NCBI GenBank assembly: GCA_048497495.1
Contig: JAFHCF010000124.1
Location: forward strand, 1 to 15,856
Origin: JAFHCF01 sp048497495
Lineage (GTDB): Bacteria; Pseudomonadota; Alphaproteobacteria; Rhizobiales; Ancalomicrobiaceae
Length of the DNA stretch: 15,856 nt
Direction: 5' to 3'
Shown: piece by piece, positions 6,974-14,709 of the stretch
Layout: the number at the start of each line of letters is the position of its first letter
Position numbering within the stretch: position 1 is the stretch's first letter
Notes under the pieces: generated by a model
Databases searched by the model: none
Told to the model about the DNA's origin: nothing
The model's input: only the letters and a program-made list of their open reading frames with translations
Program-made: the position numbers and the translations under genes

Positions 6974-7801
6974 TCAGGCGGCGGCCGTGCCGGAGCCGTC
7001 GGTCTCCGCGGTCCACACCCGGAAGGTCTCGAGCAGATGCGGCCCGAAGGAGTTGACCAGCGGGATGTCGGCGGCGTCGCGCCCGCGGGCGATGAGGATG
7101 CGGCCGATGCGCGGGCGGTTGTTGCGGGCGTCGAACGTGTACCAGCGGCCGCCGAGATAGGCCTCGAACCAGGCGCTGAAGTCCATCGGGTTGGGATCGG
7201 GCGGGACGCCGATGTCGCCGATGTAGCCGTTGACGTAGCGCGCCGGGATGTTCATGCAGCGGCAGAAGGTGATGGCGAGATGCGCGTAGTCGCGGCAGAC
7301 GCCGATGCGCTCGTGGTAGGCCTCGAAGGCGGTGCGGGTCGAGCGGGCATGGGCGTAGCCGAAGGTGATCTGGCGATGGACGAAGTCGCAGATCGCCTGG
7401 ACCCGGGTCCAGCCGGACGGGGTGCCGCCGAACAGGTCCCAGGCGATCTGGCTGAGCTTGTCGGTCTCGCAGTAGCGGCTGCCGACCAGATACATCAGGC
7501 AGTCGTCGGGCAGTTCGGCGACCGGGGTCTCGACCGCCTCCGGCACCACCGGATCGGGGCGGCCGGAGTCCTCGATCACGCCGCCGCAGGTGATCCGCAA
7601 CCGCCCGGCGGGGGCGACGAAGCGGCGGCAGCGATTGCCGAAGATGTCGGCGTAGATCGACGAGGCGACCGGCGGGTCGCTGTCGAAGGGGCGCTCCTTG
7701 CGCACCGCGATCGCCAGGCTGGGGTGGACGTCGAGCTGGCAGATCATCGGCGTCGGCTCGGCGCAGACGAACGTCATCTCGTAACCGTATCGGATCAACA
7801 T
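6974..7801 (-). CDS. Transglutaminase-like family protein with altered catalytic triad
   Basis: A 275-residue protein with an N-terminal beta domain (about 1-100) and a transglutaminase-like papain-fold core (about 130-230). The nucleophile region is GVCRDYAH with C169, and the Asp region is WYTFDARNN with D224. Where most of the superfamily has the catalytic His (HAW), the sequence is DFSAW, with Ser at 209; activity is therefore uncertain, although some relatives appear to share this form. Bacterial members act as peptidases or amide hydrolases. ATG at 7801 is preferred over upstream starts because the protein begins there with the usual strand (MLIRYGYEMTF). It follows the putrescine oxidase gene by 88 bases on the same strand, so a role on gamma-glutamyl amides is conceivable but speculative. 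Confidence 0.8.
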   Translation of the reverse strand: MLIRYGYEMTFVCAEPTPMICQLDVHPSLAIAVRKERPFDSDPPVASSIYADIFGNRCRRFVAPAGRLRITCGGVIEDSGRPDPVVPEAVETPVAELPDDCLMYLVGSRYCETDKLSQIAWDLFGGTPSGWTRVQAICDFVHRQITFGYAHARSTRTAFEAYHERIGVCRDYAHLAITFCRCMNIPARYVNGYIGDIGVPPDPNPMDFSAWFEAYLGGRWYTFDARNNRPRIGRILIARGRDAADIPLVNSFGPHLLETFRVWTAETDGSGTAAA

Positions 7802-7889
7802 GCGGCCGGCTCCCGGTGGTGACGCGCCGCCAGGGTAGCACGGAAGGCGAGGGCGGCCGCCATCTCGATCGGCCTCGAATCGCGGCACT

Positions 7890-9179
7890 TCACAGCCGGT
7901 CGCGCAGCGCGAACCAGGACATCGCCAGCACCATCGTCGGCAGGCGGAAGAGCGGGCCGCCGGGGAATTTTCCCGCCGGGATCGAGGCCATCAGGTCGAA
8001 GCGCGAGGTGTCGCCGACGATCGCCTCCGCCATGAGCCGACCGGCGAAGGTGGCGATGGCGACGCCGTGGCCGGAATAGCCGGACGCCGTGTAGACCCCG
8101 GGCCTGAGCCGGCGGAAATAGGGCATGCGGTTCATGGTGACCGCCAGCGTGCCGCCCCAGGCGTGGGTGACGGCCACGTCGGCGAGTTCGGGGTAGATCT
8201 TCAGCATGTGGCCGCGGACGAAGCCGGCGAGGTCGGCGGGCGGGTTGAGGCCATAGGTCTCGCCGCCGCCGAAGACCATCCGGCCGTCGGCGGAGAGCCG
8301 CCAGTAGTGGACGACGAAGCGGCTGTCGGCGACCGCCTCGCGGCCGGGGATCAGCCGGTCGGCGCGGGAACCCAGCGGTTCGGTCGCCAGCACGTAGTTG
8401 TGGATCGGCATGACGTGGGCGTCGACGTCGCGGTCGAGGCCGGCGAGGTAGCCGTTGGCGGCGATGACGACGTCGGAGGCGGTGACGGTGCCGGTGGCGG
8501 TCACGACACGGGTGGCGCCGCCGCGCGGGGGCGAGATCTCGGTGACGCGGGTGGCCTCGTGGATGCGGACGCCGGCTTCCTCGGCCGCGCGGGCGAGGCC
8601 GAGGCAATAGTTCAGCGGGTGGAGATGGCCGGCGGTGCCGTCGCGCCAGCCGCCGAAATAGACGTCGGTGCCGATCGCGGCGGCGAGTTCGGCCGGGTCG
8701 AGGAGGGTGGTGCCGCCGTAGCCGTAGCGGGTGGTGAGATGCTCGACCTCACGGGTGGCGTCGGCAACCCAAGCCTTCTTGTGGACGGCGTGGATCAGGC
8801 CGTCGCGCCAGTCGCAGTCGATGGCGTGGGTGGCGATCAGGTCCTTGACGGTCGCCTTGGCCTCCTCGGCGAGGTCGAAGAGGGCGTGGGCGCGGGCCTC
8901 GCCGAACCAGCCCTCGAGCGTCTCCTGATCGCGACGCTGGCCGGAATGGAGCTGGCCGCCGTTACGCCCCGAGGCGCCCCAGCCGACGCGGTTGGCCTCG
9001 AGCACGACGACGCCGCGGCCCTGTTTGGCCAGATGCAGCGCGGTCGACAGGCCGGTGTAGCCGGCGCCGACGACGCAGACGTCGGCGGAGGTGTCGCCGT
9101 CGAGGGCCGGGCGCGGCGGCGCCGGGTGGGCGGTCGCGGCGTAGTAGGACGGAGCGTGGTGTTCGGCGGTCGGGGTCAT
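7890..9179 (-). CDS. puuB: FAD-dependent oxidoreductase, gamma-glutamylputrescine oxidase-like
   Basis: A 429-residue member of the DAO/glycine-oxidase flavoprotein family. The FAD-binding Rossmann motif VVGAGYTG (36-43) is followed by E61, which would bind the ribose, then GASGRNGGQ (68-76), typical of PuuB/OrdL proteins. The C-terminal SGYSGHGVAIATFAG closes over the flavin. PuuB oxidises gamma-glutamylputrescine to the gamma-glutamyl aminoaldehyde, releasing ammonia and H2O2. The gene lies 48 bases after the putrescine aminotransferase and in the same direction as a gamma-glutamylputrescine synthetase, which supports this over other amine oxidases. The family is broad, so the exact substrate could be another gamma-glutamylated or secondary amine. 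The ATG at 9179 has only a weak ribosome site. Confidence 0.82.
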   Translation of the reverse strand: MTPTAEHHAPSYYAATAHPAPPRPALDGDTSADVCVVGAGYTGLSTALHLAKQGRGVVVLEANRVGWGASGRNGGQLHSGQRRDQETLEGWFGEARAHALFDLAEEAKATVKDLIATHAIDCDWRDGLIHAVHKKAWVADATREVEHLTTRYGYGGTTLLDPAELAAAIGTDVYFGGWRDGTAGHLHPLNYCLGLARAAEEAGVRIHEATRVTEISPPRGGATRVVTATGTVTASDVVIAANGYLAGLDRDVDAHVMPIHNYVLATEPLGSRADRLIPGREAVADSRFVVHYWRLSADGRMVFGGGETYGLNPPADLAGFVRGHMLKIYPELADVAVTHAWGGTLAVTMNRMPYFRRLRPGVYTASGYSGHGVAIATFAGRLMAEAIVGDTSRFDLMASIPAGKFPGGPLFRLPTMVLAMSWFALRDRL

Positions 9180-9227
9180 CGGCTCGCGGTCCGGTGGTCG
9201 AGGGGGAAGGGGCGCGGGCCCCGGCGC

Positions 9228-10619
9228 TCACGCCACCAGCCCCTCCTTCTTCAGAACCATCCAGGTCTCGTTCAGCGTCTTCTCGGCGAGGCGGACCAGT
9301 TCGTCGGCCTCGGCGTGGGTGAGGGTGAGCGGCGGCGACAGGATCAGGCTGTCGCGCACGGCGCGCATGATCAGGCCGTTGGCGAAGGAGATGTCGCGGG
9401 CGATGGTGCCGGCGCGGCCCTCGTCGGCGAACCTGACGGTTCGCGACCGCTTGGCCGGCACCAACTCGAGGGCGCCCATCAGCCCCTTCATCCGGGCCTC
9501 GCCGACCAGCGGGTGGTCGCCGAGCTTCAGCCAGCGCTCGGCGAGATAGGGGCCGATGTCGTCGCGGACGCGGGCGACGAGGCCCTCGCGCTCGATGATG
9601 GCGAGGTTGGCGAGCGCCGCGGCGGCGCAGGTCGGATGGCCGGAATAGGTGAAGCCGTGGTTGAACTCGGCGCCTTCCGCCGTGATCACGGCGCCGACGC
9701 GGTCGGAGACCAGCACGCCGCCCATCGGCAGATAGCCCGAGGTCAGCCCCTTGGCGATCGGCATCAGGTCGGCTGTGAGGCCGTAGGTCTGCGACCCGAA
9801 CCAGTTTCCGGTGCGGCCGAAACCGCAGATCACTTCGTCGGCGACGAGGAGGATGTCGCGCTCGACGCAGATCCGGCTGATCTCGGGCCAATAGGTCTCG
9901 GGCGGGATGATGACGCCGCCGGCGCCCTGGATCGGCTCGGCGACGAAGGCGGCGACGTTGGCCTCGCCGAGGCGGTCGATCTCGCGCTCGAGCTCGCGCG
10001 CCGCCCACAGGCCGAATTCGGCCGGCGACATGTCGCCGCCCTCGCCGAACCAATAGGGCTGGGCGATGTGGGTGATGCCGGCGATCGGCAGGTCGCCCTG
10101 GCCGTGCATCGGCTTCATGCCGCCGAGGGAGGCGCCGACGACGGTGGAGCCGTGATAGGCGTTGCGCCGCGAGATGAAGATCTTCTTCTCCGGCTTGCCC
10201 TGCAGCGCCCAGAACCAGCGCGCCATGCGGAAGACGGTGTCGTTGGCCTCGGAACCGGAGCCGCAATAGTAGACGCGGTCGATGTGGGGCGGCGCCAATT
10301 CGGCGAGCTTGTCGGCGAGCCGGATCGCCGGGGCGTTCGAGGTCTTGAAGAACGAGTTGTAATAGGCGAGCTCCAACATCTGCTCGTGGACCGCGTCGGC
10401 GATCTCGCGACGGCCGTGGCCGACGTTGGTGCACCACAGGCCGGCCATGCCGTCGAGATAGCGTTTGCCGTCCGAATCGGTCAGCCAGACGCCGTCGCCG
10501 CGCACCATGATGCGGCTGCCTTCCTTCGCCAGGGCGTGGAAGTCGGTGAAGGGATGGAGATAATGGGCGGCGTCCTGGCCGCGCAGTTCCTCGGTCGGAT
10601 AGCGATTGGAGGCGCGCAT
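9228..10619 (-). CDS. spuC: Class III aminotransferase, putrescine (polyamine) aminotransferase SpuC-like
   Basis: A 463-residue PLP enzyme. It shows the phosphate-binding GSGSEAND (120-127), YHG stacking motif (Y155-H156), D261 for the pyridine nitrogen in ADEVICGFGRTG, and Schiff-base lysine K290 in IAKGLTSGY. Overall it matches the omega-aminotransferase group containing Pseudomonas SpuC, which moves an amino group from putrescine to pyruvate, giving 4-aminobutyraldehyde and alanine. The LWCTNVGHG segment near the N-terminus is typical. The frame is open for another 195 codons, but the upstream part runs antisense-like through the intergenic space and the previous gene; ATG at 10619 begins the conserved protein. 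It lies between a gamma-glutamylputrescine synthetase-like gene and a PuuB-like gene. Beta-alanine or taurine specificity cannot be excluded. Confidence 0.88.
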   Translation of the reverse strand: MRASNRYPTEELRGQDAAHYLHPFTDFHALAKEGSRIMVRGDGVWLTDSDGKRYLDGMAGLWCTNVGHGRREIADAVHEQMLELAYYNSFFKTSNAPAIRLADKLAELAPPHIDRVYYCGSGSEANDTVFRMARWFWALQGKPEKKIFISRRNAYHGSTVVGASLGGMKPMHGQGDLPIAGITHIAQPYWFGEGGDMSPAEFGLWAARELEREIDRLGEANVAAFVAEPIQGAGGVIIPPETYWPEISRICVERDILLVADEVICGFGRTGNWFGSQTYGLTADLMPIAKGLTSGYLPMGGVLVSDRVGAVITAEGAEFNHGFTYSGHPTCAAAALANLAIIEREGLVARVRDDIGPYLAERWLKLGDHPLVGEARMKGLMGALELVPAKRSRTVRFADEGRAGTIARDISFANGLIMRAVRDSLILSPPLTLTHAEADELVRLAEKTLNETWMVLKKEGLVA

Positions 10620-10660
10620 CGTGGGGTCGGTCTCCCGAGTGTGGGCAATATGGTTCGCGG

Positions 10661-10683
10661 CCGCCGAACCGGTGGTTCGGCGG
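10661..10683. repeat. Perfect 10-bp inverted repeat between synthetase and aminotransferase genes
   Basis: CCGCCGAACC (10661-10670) and GGTTCGGCGG (10674-10683) pair perfectly around a 3-base loop. The element lies in the 134-base gap ahead of the aminotransferase gene. There is no T tract, so it is more likely an RNA-processing or stability hairpin, or an operator, than a terminator. Confidence 0.6.
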
Positions 10684-10722
10684 GATCTTCGGTCTCGATG
10701 GTGGCCGTCTTCGCCGGCCGGA

Positions 10723-10738
10723 GCGCCGCTGGCGGCGC
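10723..10738. repeat. Second hairpin just after the synthetase stop codon
   Basis: GCGCCGC (10723-10729) and GCGGCGC (10732-10738) form a 7-bp inverted repeat about 15 bases beyond the stop of the minus-strand synthetase gene. No T run follows. It may act with the neighbouring 10-bp hairpin to protect the upstream mRNA or reduce read-through. Confidence 0.4.
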
Positions 10739-10753
10739 GGCTGGGCGCGAATC

Positions 10754-12151
10754 TCACACGTTGAGCAGCAGGAACTCGCGTTCCCACGGGCTGATGACGC
10801 GCATGAAGGTCTCGAATTCGGCCTGTTTGATCGCCCGGTAGGTCGAGGAGAAGGACTTGCCGAAGATCTCGATGATCTCCTCGCAGTCCTCGAACAGGGC
10901 GAGCGCCTCGAGCAGGCCGCGCGGCAGGCCGAAGTCGAGGTCGTAGGCCGAGCCCTCGACCGGGTCGCCGGGGTTGATGCCCTCGATCATGCCGATGTAG
11001 CCGCAGGCGAGCGAGGCGGCCATGGCGAGATAGGGGTTGGCGTCGGAGGACGGCACCCGGTTCTCGACGCGGCGGGCGGCGGGCGAGGAATTGGGGATGC
11101 GCAGGCCGACGGTGCGGTTGTCGTAGCCCCAGTGGACGTTGACCGGCGCCGCCGACTTGCGCATCAGCCGCCGATACGAGTTCACGTAAGGGGCGAGCAC
11201 GCACATGACGTTGGGCAGGAACTTCTGCTGGCCGCCGATGAAGTGGAAGAACTCGCGGGTCGGCCCGCCGTCCTCGTTGGAGAAGATGTTCTCGCCACTG
11301 TCGAGGTCGACCACCGACTGGTGGATGTGCATGGCCGAGCCGGGCTCGTAGGCGATCGGCTTGGCCATGAAGGTGGCGTACATGTTGTGGCGCACGGCGG
11401 CTTCGCGGATGGTGCGCTTGAACAGGAAGACCTGATCGGCCAGCGCCAGCGGATCACCGTGGCGCAGGTTGATCTCCATCTGGGCGACGCCCTCCTCGTG
11501 GATCAGGGTGTCGATCTCCAGCCCCTGCGCCTCGGAGAAGTCGTAGATGTCGTCGAAGAGGTCGTCGAACTCGTTGACGGCGGCGATCGAATAGGACTGG
11601 CGTCCGCTCTCCGCCCGGCCGGAACGGCCGATCGGGGGCTTCAGCGGATAGTCCGGATCCTGATTGCGCTCGACCAGATAGAACTCGAGTTCGGGGGCGA
11701 CGATCGGCTTCCAGCCCTTGTGCTCGTAGAGGCCGAGGATGCGACGGAGCAACTGGCGCGGCGCGATCTCCACCGGTCGCCCGTCCTGATGATAGGCGTC
11801 GTGGATGATCTGACCGGTCGGGTCGGAGGCCCAGGGCACCACCGCGAGGGTCGAATAGTCGGGCACCAGCTTGATGTCGCTGTCGGCGGCGTCCATCTCG
11901 AAATCGTCGTCGTCGTCCGGATAGTCGCCGGTGATGGTCTGGGTGAAGATCGATCCCGGGATCGACATGGTGGGGGCATCGATGAACTTGGCGACCGGCA
12001 TCATCTTGCCGCGCGCCACGCCGGACATGTCCGGCACCATGCACTCGATGTCCTCGAGGCCGCGCTCCTCCAACCAGGCGGGTGCCGCAGCGGCATCGGG
12101 GACGCCGCGCAGCAGTTCGGTGGGGACTTGCGATTTTTTCTTCTTGGCCAT
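10754..12151 (-). CDS. puuA: Glutamine synthetase family protein, gamma-glutamylputrescine synthetase-like
   Basis: A 465-residue enzyme of the type III glutamine synthetase-like family that ligates glutamate to amines using ATP. Metal- and ATP-site motifs are ELEFY (E154, E156), QMEINL (E226), HIH (H275, H277), NRTVGLRIP (R346) and ENRVPSSDANPY (E363, R365). The adenylylation loop of classical GlnA is not evident. PuuA/SpuB enzymes make gamma-glutamylputrescine, the first step of putrescine breakdown; the following aminotransferase and PuuB-like oxidase support that role. Related enzymes use ethanolamine, isopropylamine or spermine. ATG at 12151 is preferred because AGGTGG lies four bases upstream; a GTG at 12163 would put that ribosome site inside the gene. 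Expression is probably controlled by the operator at 12169-12182. Confidence 0.88.
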   Translation of the reverse strand: MAKKKKSQVPTELLRGVPDAAAAPAWLEERGLEDIECMVPDMSGVARGKMMPVAKFIDAPTMSIPGSIFTQTITGDYPDDDDDFEMDAADSDIKLVPDYSTLAVVPWASDPTGQIIHDAYHQDGRPVEIAPRQLLRRILGLYEHKGWKPIVAPELEFYLVERNQDPDYPLKPPIGRSGRAESGRQSYSIAAVNEFDDLFDDIYDFSEAQGLEIDTLIHEEGVAQMEINLRHGDPLALADQVFLFKRTIREAAVRHNMYATFMAKPIAYEPGSAMHIHQSVVDLDSGENIFSNEDGGPTREFFHFIGGQQKFLPNVMCVLAPYVNSYRRLMRKSAAPVNVHWGYDNRTVGLRIPNSSPAARRVENRVPSSDANPYLAMAASLACGYIGMIEGINPGDPVEGSAYDLDFGLPRGLLEALALFEDCEEIIEIFGKSFSSTYRAIKQAEFETFMRVISPWEREFLLLNV

Positions 12152-12168
12152 CGGCCACCTCACATCGA

Positions 12169-12208
12169 AATGTGATCACATTCTGCGCGGGGCGGTCGAT
12201 TCCGTCAA
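12169..12208 (-). promoter_or_regulatory. Promoter and palindromic operator of the puuA-like operon
   Basis: On the minus strand a -35 box TTGACG (12208-12203) is followed after 17 bases by a -10-like CAGAAT (12185-12180). A perfect 14-bp palindrome, AATGTGATCACATT (12169-12182), overlaps the -10 box and the expected start of transcription. The same 11-base core recurs in front of the second synthetase gene at 13081-13091. A bound protein would block RNA polymerase; the GntR-family product encoded in between is the obvious candidate. Confidence 0.72.
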
Positions 12209-12227
12209 CCGGGGGCGTGCCGACTTC

Positions 12228-12971
12228 TCAGGCGAGCCGTCGCGCCGCGATCTCGGGCTCGGTGGCGGCGGGTCCGGGCAGGGTGGAGGCGATCAGTTCC
12301 ATGCCGTCGAGAATGTCGGCGCGGATCGCCTCGGCGAGGCCGTCGGCGTCGCGGGCGATGATCGCCTCGAGGGCGTGGACGTGGTGGTCGACGAGGGCGG
12401 CGGTGCCGAGACGGCCGTAGACGGAGCGCATGAAGGGTCCGAACTGGAGCCAGAGGCTCTCGATCAGGGGCACGATCACCTGCGAGGGCGCGGCCGAGTA
12501 GATCTCGAAGTGGAAGCGATGGTTGCCCGCCATGTAGGCCTCGACGTCGCCGCGCTCCAGCGCCACGTCGATGGAATCGTCGATGTCGCGCAGCCGCTCG
12601 AGGCGCTCCGCGTCGATGTGAGGCAGGGCGCGCAGGGCGGCCTCCGGCTCGAGCAGGGTGCGGGCGCGGATCAGTTCGTCGTAGCGGCCGGCGTCCATCG
12701 CCGGGACCCAGACCCGGCGATTGGCGCCGACGACGAGACCACCCTCGGCGGAGACCCGGCGGATCGCCTCGCGCACCGGCATCGGCGAGACGCCGAGCGA
12801 CTGGGCGAGCCCGCGCAACGTGACGGCGCGACCGGGCACGATGCGGCCGGTGACGAGGGCGTGACGCAGTTGCCGGTAGACGCGGTCGTGGAGGGGCGCG
12901 TCGAGGGGCGCCTCGTCGTCCGCGGCGGAAGGCGAGACGAGAGGGGGAGGTTGCTCGGCGTTGCGCTTCAT
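12228..12971 (-). CDS. GntR-family (FCD subfamily) transcriptional regulator of polyamine genes
   Basis: A 247-residue repressor-type protein. A winged helix-turn-helix covers about 28-92 (HDRVYRQLRHALVTGRIVPG, then LAQSLGVSPMPVREAIRR with the recognition helix). An all-helical FCD ligand domain covers about 97-225, with the usual metal- or ligand-binding histidines around H151, H154 and H197-H199. FCD regulators commonly bind short palindromes and release them when a carboxylate or amine-derived ligand binds. The gene sits between two glutamine-synthetase-family genes, each preceded by the same palindrome, so it most likely controls both. The ligand may be putrescine, gamma-glutamylputrescine or GABA; that is a guess. 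The ATG at 12971 has AGGAG 8 bases upstream. The first 25 residues are variable and charged. Confidence 0.9.
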   Translation of the reverse strand: MKRNAEQPPPLVSPSAADDEAPLDAPLHDRVYRQLRHALVTGRIVPGRAVTLRGLAQSLGVSPMPVREAIRRVSAEGGLVVGANRRVWVPAMDAGRYDELIRARTLLEPEAALRALPHIDAERLERLRDIDDSIDVALERGDVEAYMAGNHRFHFEIYSAAPSQVIVPLIESLWLQFGPFMRSVYGRLGTAALVDHHVHALEAIIARDADGLAEAIRADILDGMELIASTLPGPAATEPEIAARRLA

Positions 12972-13063
12972 CGTTCACTCCTGTCGTCCCGACCGGCCGA
13001 CGCCCGGCGGGGGGCGGCGTCACGGCCCGCCGGCGTCGCGCTCGATCGGGTGGGCGAGTATGA

Positions 13064-13093
13064 TTGACAGCTCTCGGGCTATGTGATCACAAT
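13064..13093 (+). promoter_or_regulatory. Promoter and operator of the second synthetase gene
   Basis: A consensus -35 TTGACA (13064-13069) and a -10-like CACAAT (13088-13093) are 18 bases apart. ATGTGATCACAA (13081-13092), with a perfect 10-bp palindrome TGTGATCACA at 13082-13091, lies across the end of the spacer and the -10 box. This mirrors the arrangement at 12169-12208. It also lies on the upstream side of the GntR gene, so autoregulation is possible. Confidence 0.72.
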
Positions 13094-13171
13094 TTCGACG
13101 GCTTGCAACCGATGTCTGGCGCCGATCGGGCGTCCTCGGACAGATCCGACCGAAGATCGAATGGTTCGGCC

Positions 13172-13189
13172 GGAGGAGAGACGATCTTG
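13172..13189 (+). promoter_or_regulatory. Ribosome binding site and TTG start of the second synthetase
   Basis: GGAGGAGAG (13172-13180) stands six bases before an in-frame TTG (13187-13189). It is the only strong ribosome site in the open frame. Earlier candidate starts either lie in the promoter itself (TTG at 13064 is the -35 box) or have no ribosome site (ATG at 13112). Confidence 0.7.
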
Positions 13190-14566
13190 AGCGAAGCTTC
13201 GACGGCGGCCCTCGACCACGACGCGCGCGGAGAGCTCGAACGCTTTCTCGCCGCCCATCCCGACATCGAGGCGGTCGAATATCTGATCACCGATTCGAAC
13301 GGCGTGCTGCGCGGCAAGTGGGCGCCGGTGGAGAGCCTGAAGAAGGCGTTTTCCGACGGCATCAACTTCCCCGTCTCGATGTACGGCCTCGACGTCTGGG
13401 GCCGCGAGGTGATGGAGACCGGGCTGCACGTGGAGACCGGCGACCGCGACGGCTTCTGCCGGGCGGTGCCGGGGTCGCTCCGGGTGGTGCCGTGGGCGGA
13501 GCGGCCGACGGCGCAGGTGATCCTCACCATGCACACCGAGCGCGGCGAGCCCTTCGACGGCGATCCCCGGGTCTGCCTGCAGAAGGTGGTCGACCGGATG
13601 AGCGCCGCCGGGCTGACGCCGTGTTGCGCCATCGAACTCGAATTCTACCTGCTCGATCCGAAGGCGCCGCCGATGCCCAACGGCATGCCGTCGCCGGTCT
13701 ATCGCGCCACGTCGGGCCCGAGCCCGCAGAACATGTACGCGCTCGAGGACCTCGCCGAGCACCGCGCCGTGTTCTCCGACATCTGGGACTACGGCAAGCG
13801 CCAGGGTCTGCCGGTCGACACCATGGTGTCGGAGGCCGCCCCCGGCCAGTTCGAGGTCAATCTCAAGCACCGGGCCGACGCGATGGCGGCGGCCGACGAC
13901 GGGGTGATGCTGCGCCGTCTGGTCACCGAGGTGGCGCGCAAGCACGGGCTCAAGGCCACCTTCATGGCCAAGCCGTTCATCGACGTCGCCGGCAACGGCC
14001 TGCACGTCCACGTCTCGCTGCTCGATCGGGCGGGCCGGAACGTCTTCGCCGATCCGGCGACCGGCGAGGGCATGCTCAAGCACTGCGTCGGCGGGCTGAT
14101 CGAGACGATGAACGCCGCGACGCTCCTCTTCGTGCCGACGTGGAACGGCTATCGCCGCATGCAGCCCGGATCCTACGCGCCGACCACCGCGTCGTGGGGC
14201 TACAACAACCGCTCGGTCGGGGTGCGCGTGCCGGCGAGCCCGCCGGAGGCGCGCCGCCTCGAGCATCGCATCGCCGGCGCCGACGCCAATCCCTATCTGG
14301 TGGTCGCCGCCATTCTCGCCGGCATGCTGGAGGGGATCGAGCGCGAGATCGCGCCTCCCGCCCCGATCGTGCGCAACGCCTACGAGGAGCCGGCGCAACG
14401 CCTGCCCGACGCGATGGACGACGCGGTGCGTCTGTTCGAGCGATCCGAGTTCGTCCGACGAGCGATGGGGGTCGAATACCGAAGCCTCTTCGCGCATCTC
14501 AAGCGGGCGGAGGTCGCGGCGTTCGAGCGCGAGATCACCGCCCTCGAACGCATGACGTATCTGTGA
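13187..14566 (+). CDS. Glutamine synthetase family protein, second gamma-glutamyl amine synthetase
   Basis: A 459-residue paralogue of the upstream synthetase. Its active-site motifs are ELEFY (E150, E152), QFEVNL (E223), HVH (H273, H275), NRSVGVRVP (R342) and EHRIAGADANPY (E359, R361). It should join glutamate to an amine with ATP; pairing with the PotF-like binding protein downstream suggests putrescine or a related polyamine. Two such paralogues around one regulator may split substrates (for example diamine versus spermidine) as reported for the several GS-like enzymes in Pseudomonas and Streptomyces. The start chosen is TTG at 13187, from the strong ribosome site; the frame is open back to 13064, but those codons cover the promoter and operator. 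The gene ends in an intrinsic terminator, so it is probably a single-gene unit. Confidence 0.86.
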   Translation: MSEASTAALDHDARGELERFLAAHPDIEAVEYLITDSNGVLRGKWAPVESLKKAFSDGINFPVSMYGLDVWGREVMETGLHVETGDRDGFCRAVPGSLRVVPWAERPTAQVILTMHTERGEPFDGDPRVCLQKVVDRMSAAGLTPCCAIELEFYLLDPKAPPMPNGMPSPVYRATSGPSPQNMYALEDLAEHRAVFSDIWDYGKRQGLPVDTMVSEAAPGQFEVNLKHRADAMAAADDGVMLRRLVTEVARKHGLKATFMAKPFIDVAGNGLHVHVSLLDRAGRNVFADPATGEGMLKHCVGGLIETMNAATLLFVPTWNGYRRMQPGSYAPTTASWGYNNRSVGVRVPASPPEARRLEHRIAGADANPYLVVAAILAGMLEGIEREIAPPAPIVRNAYEEPAQRLPDAMDDAVRLFERSEFVRRAMGVEYRSLFAHLKRAEVAAFEREITALERMTYL

Positions 14567-14568
14567 GG

Positions 14569-14598
14569 AAGCGCCGGTTTGCCGGCGCTTTTTCTTTG
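14569..14598 (+). terminator. Rho-independent terminator
   Basis: AAGCGCCGG (14569-14577) and CCGGCGCTT (14582-14590) form a 9-bp perfect stem with a 4-base loop, followed by TTTTCTTT. It begins three bases after the synthetase stop codon and should separate that transcript from the binding-protein gene. Confidence 0.92.
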
Positions 14599-14709
14599 AG
14601 CAGTCGTTGCCCGCGAGTCGGGCTGACGAAACGGGGAATTCGGAGTTAGGTTTCGAGCCGGGTGGTATCCCTCGCGAGGAGGGCGACCCAGAGGAAGAGG
14701 GCGAAGACC

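Noticed and set aside
8067..10841. A 924-codon plus-strand open frame across the oxidase and aminotransferase genes
   Set aside because: It is antisense to two well-recognised enzymes, is dominated by G, A, V, D and R, and shows no domain. Long antisense frames are expected in DNA near 70% GC.
12170..12181. The ATGTGATCACAT palindrome as a CRP site
   Set aside because: CRP half-sites TGTGA and TCACA need a six-base spacer; here they abut. A GntR-type dimer site fits better.
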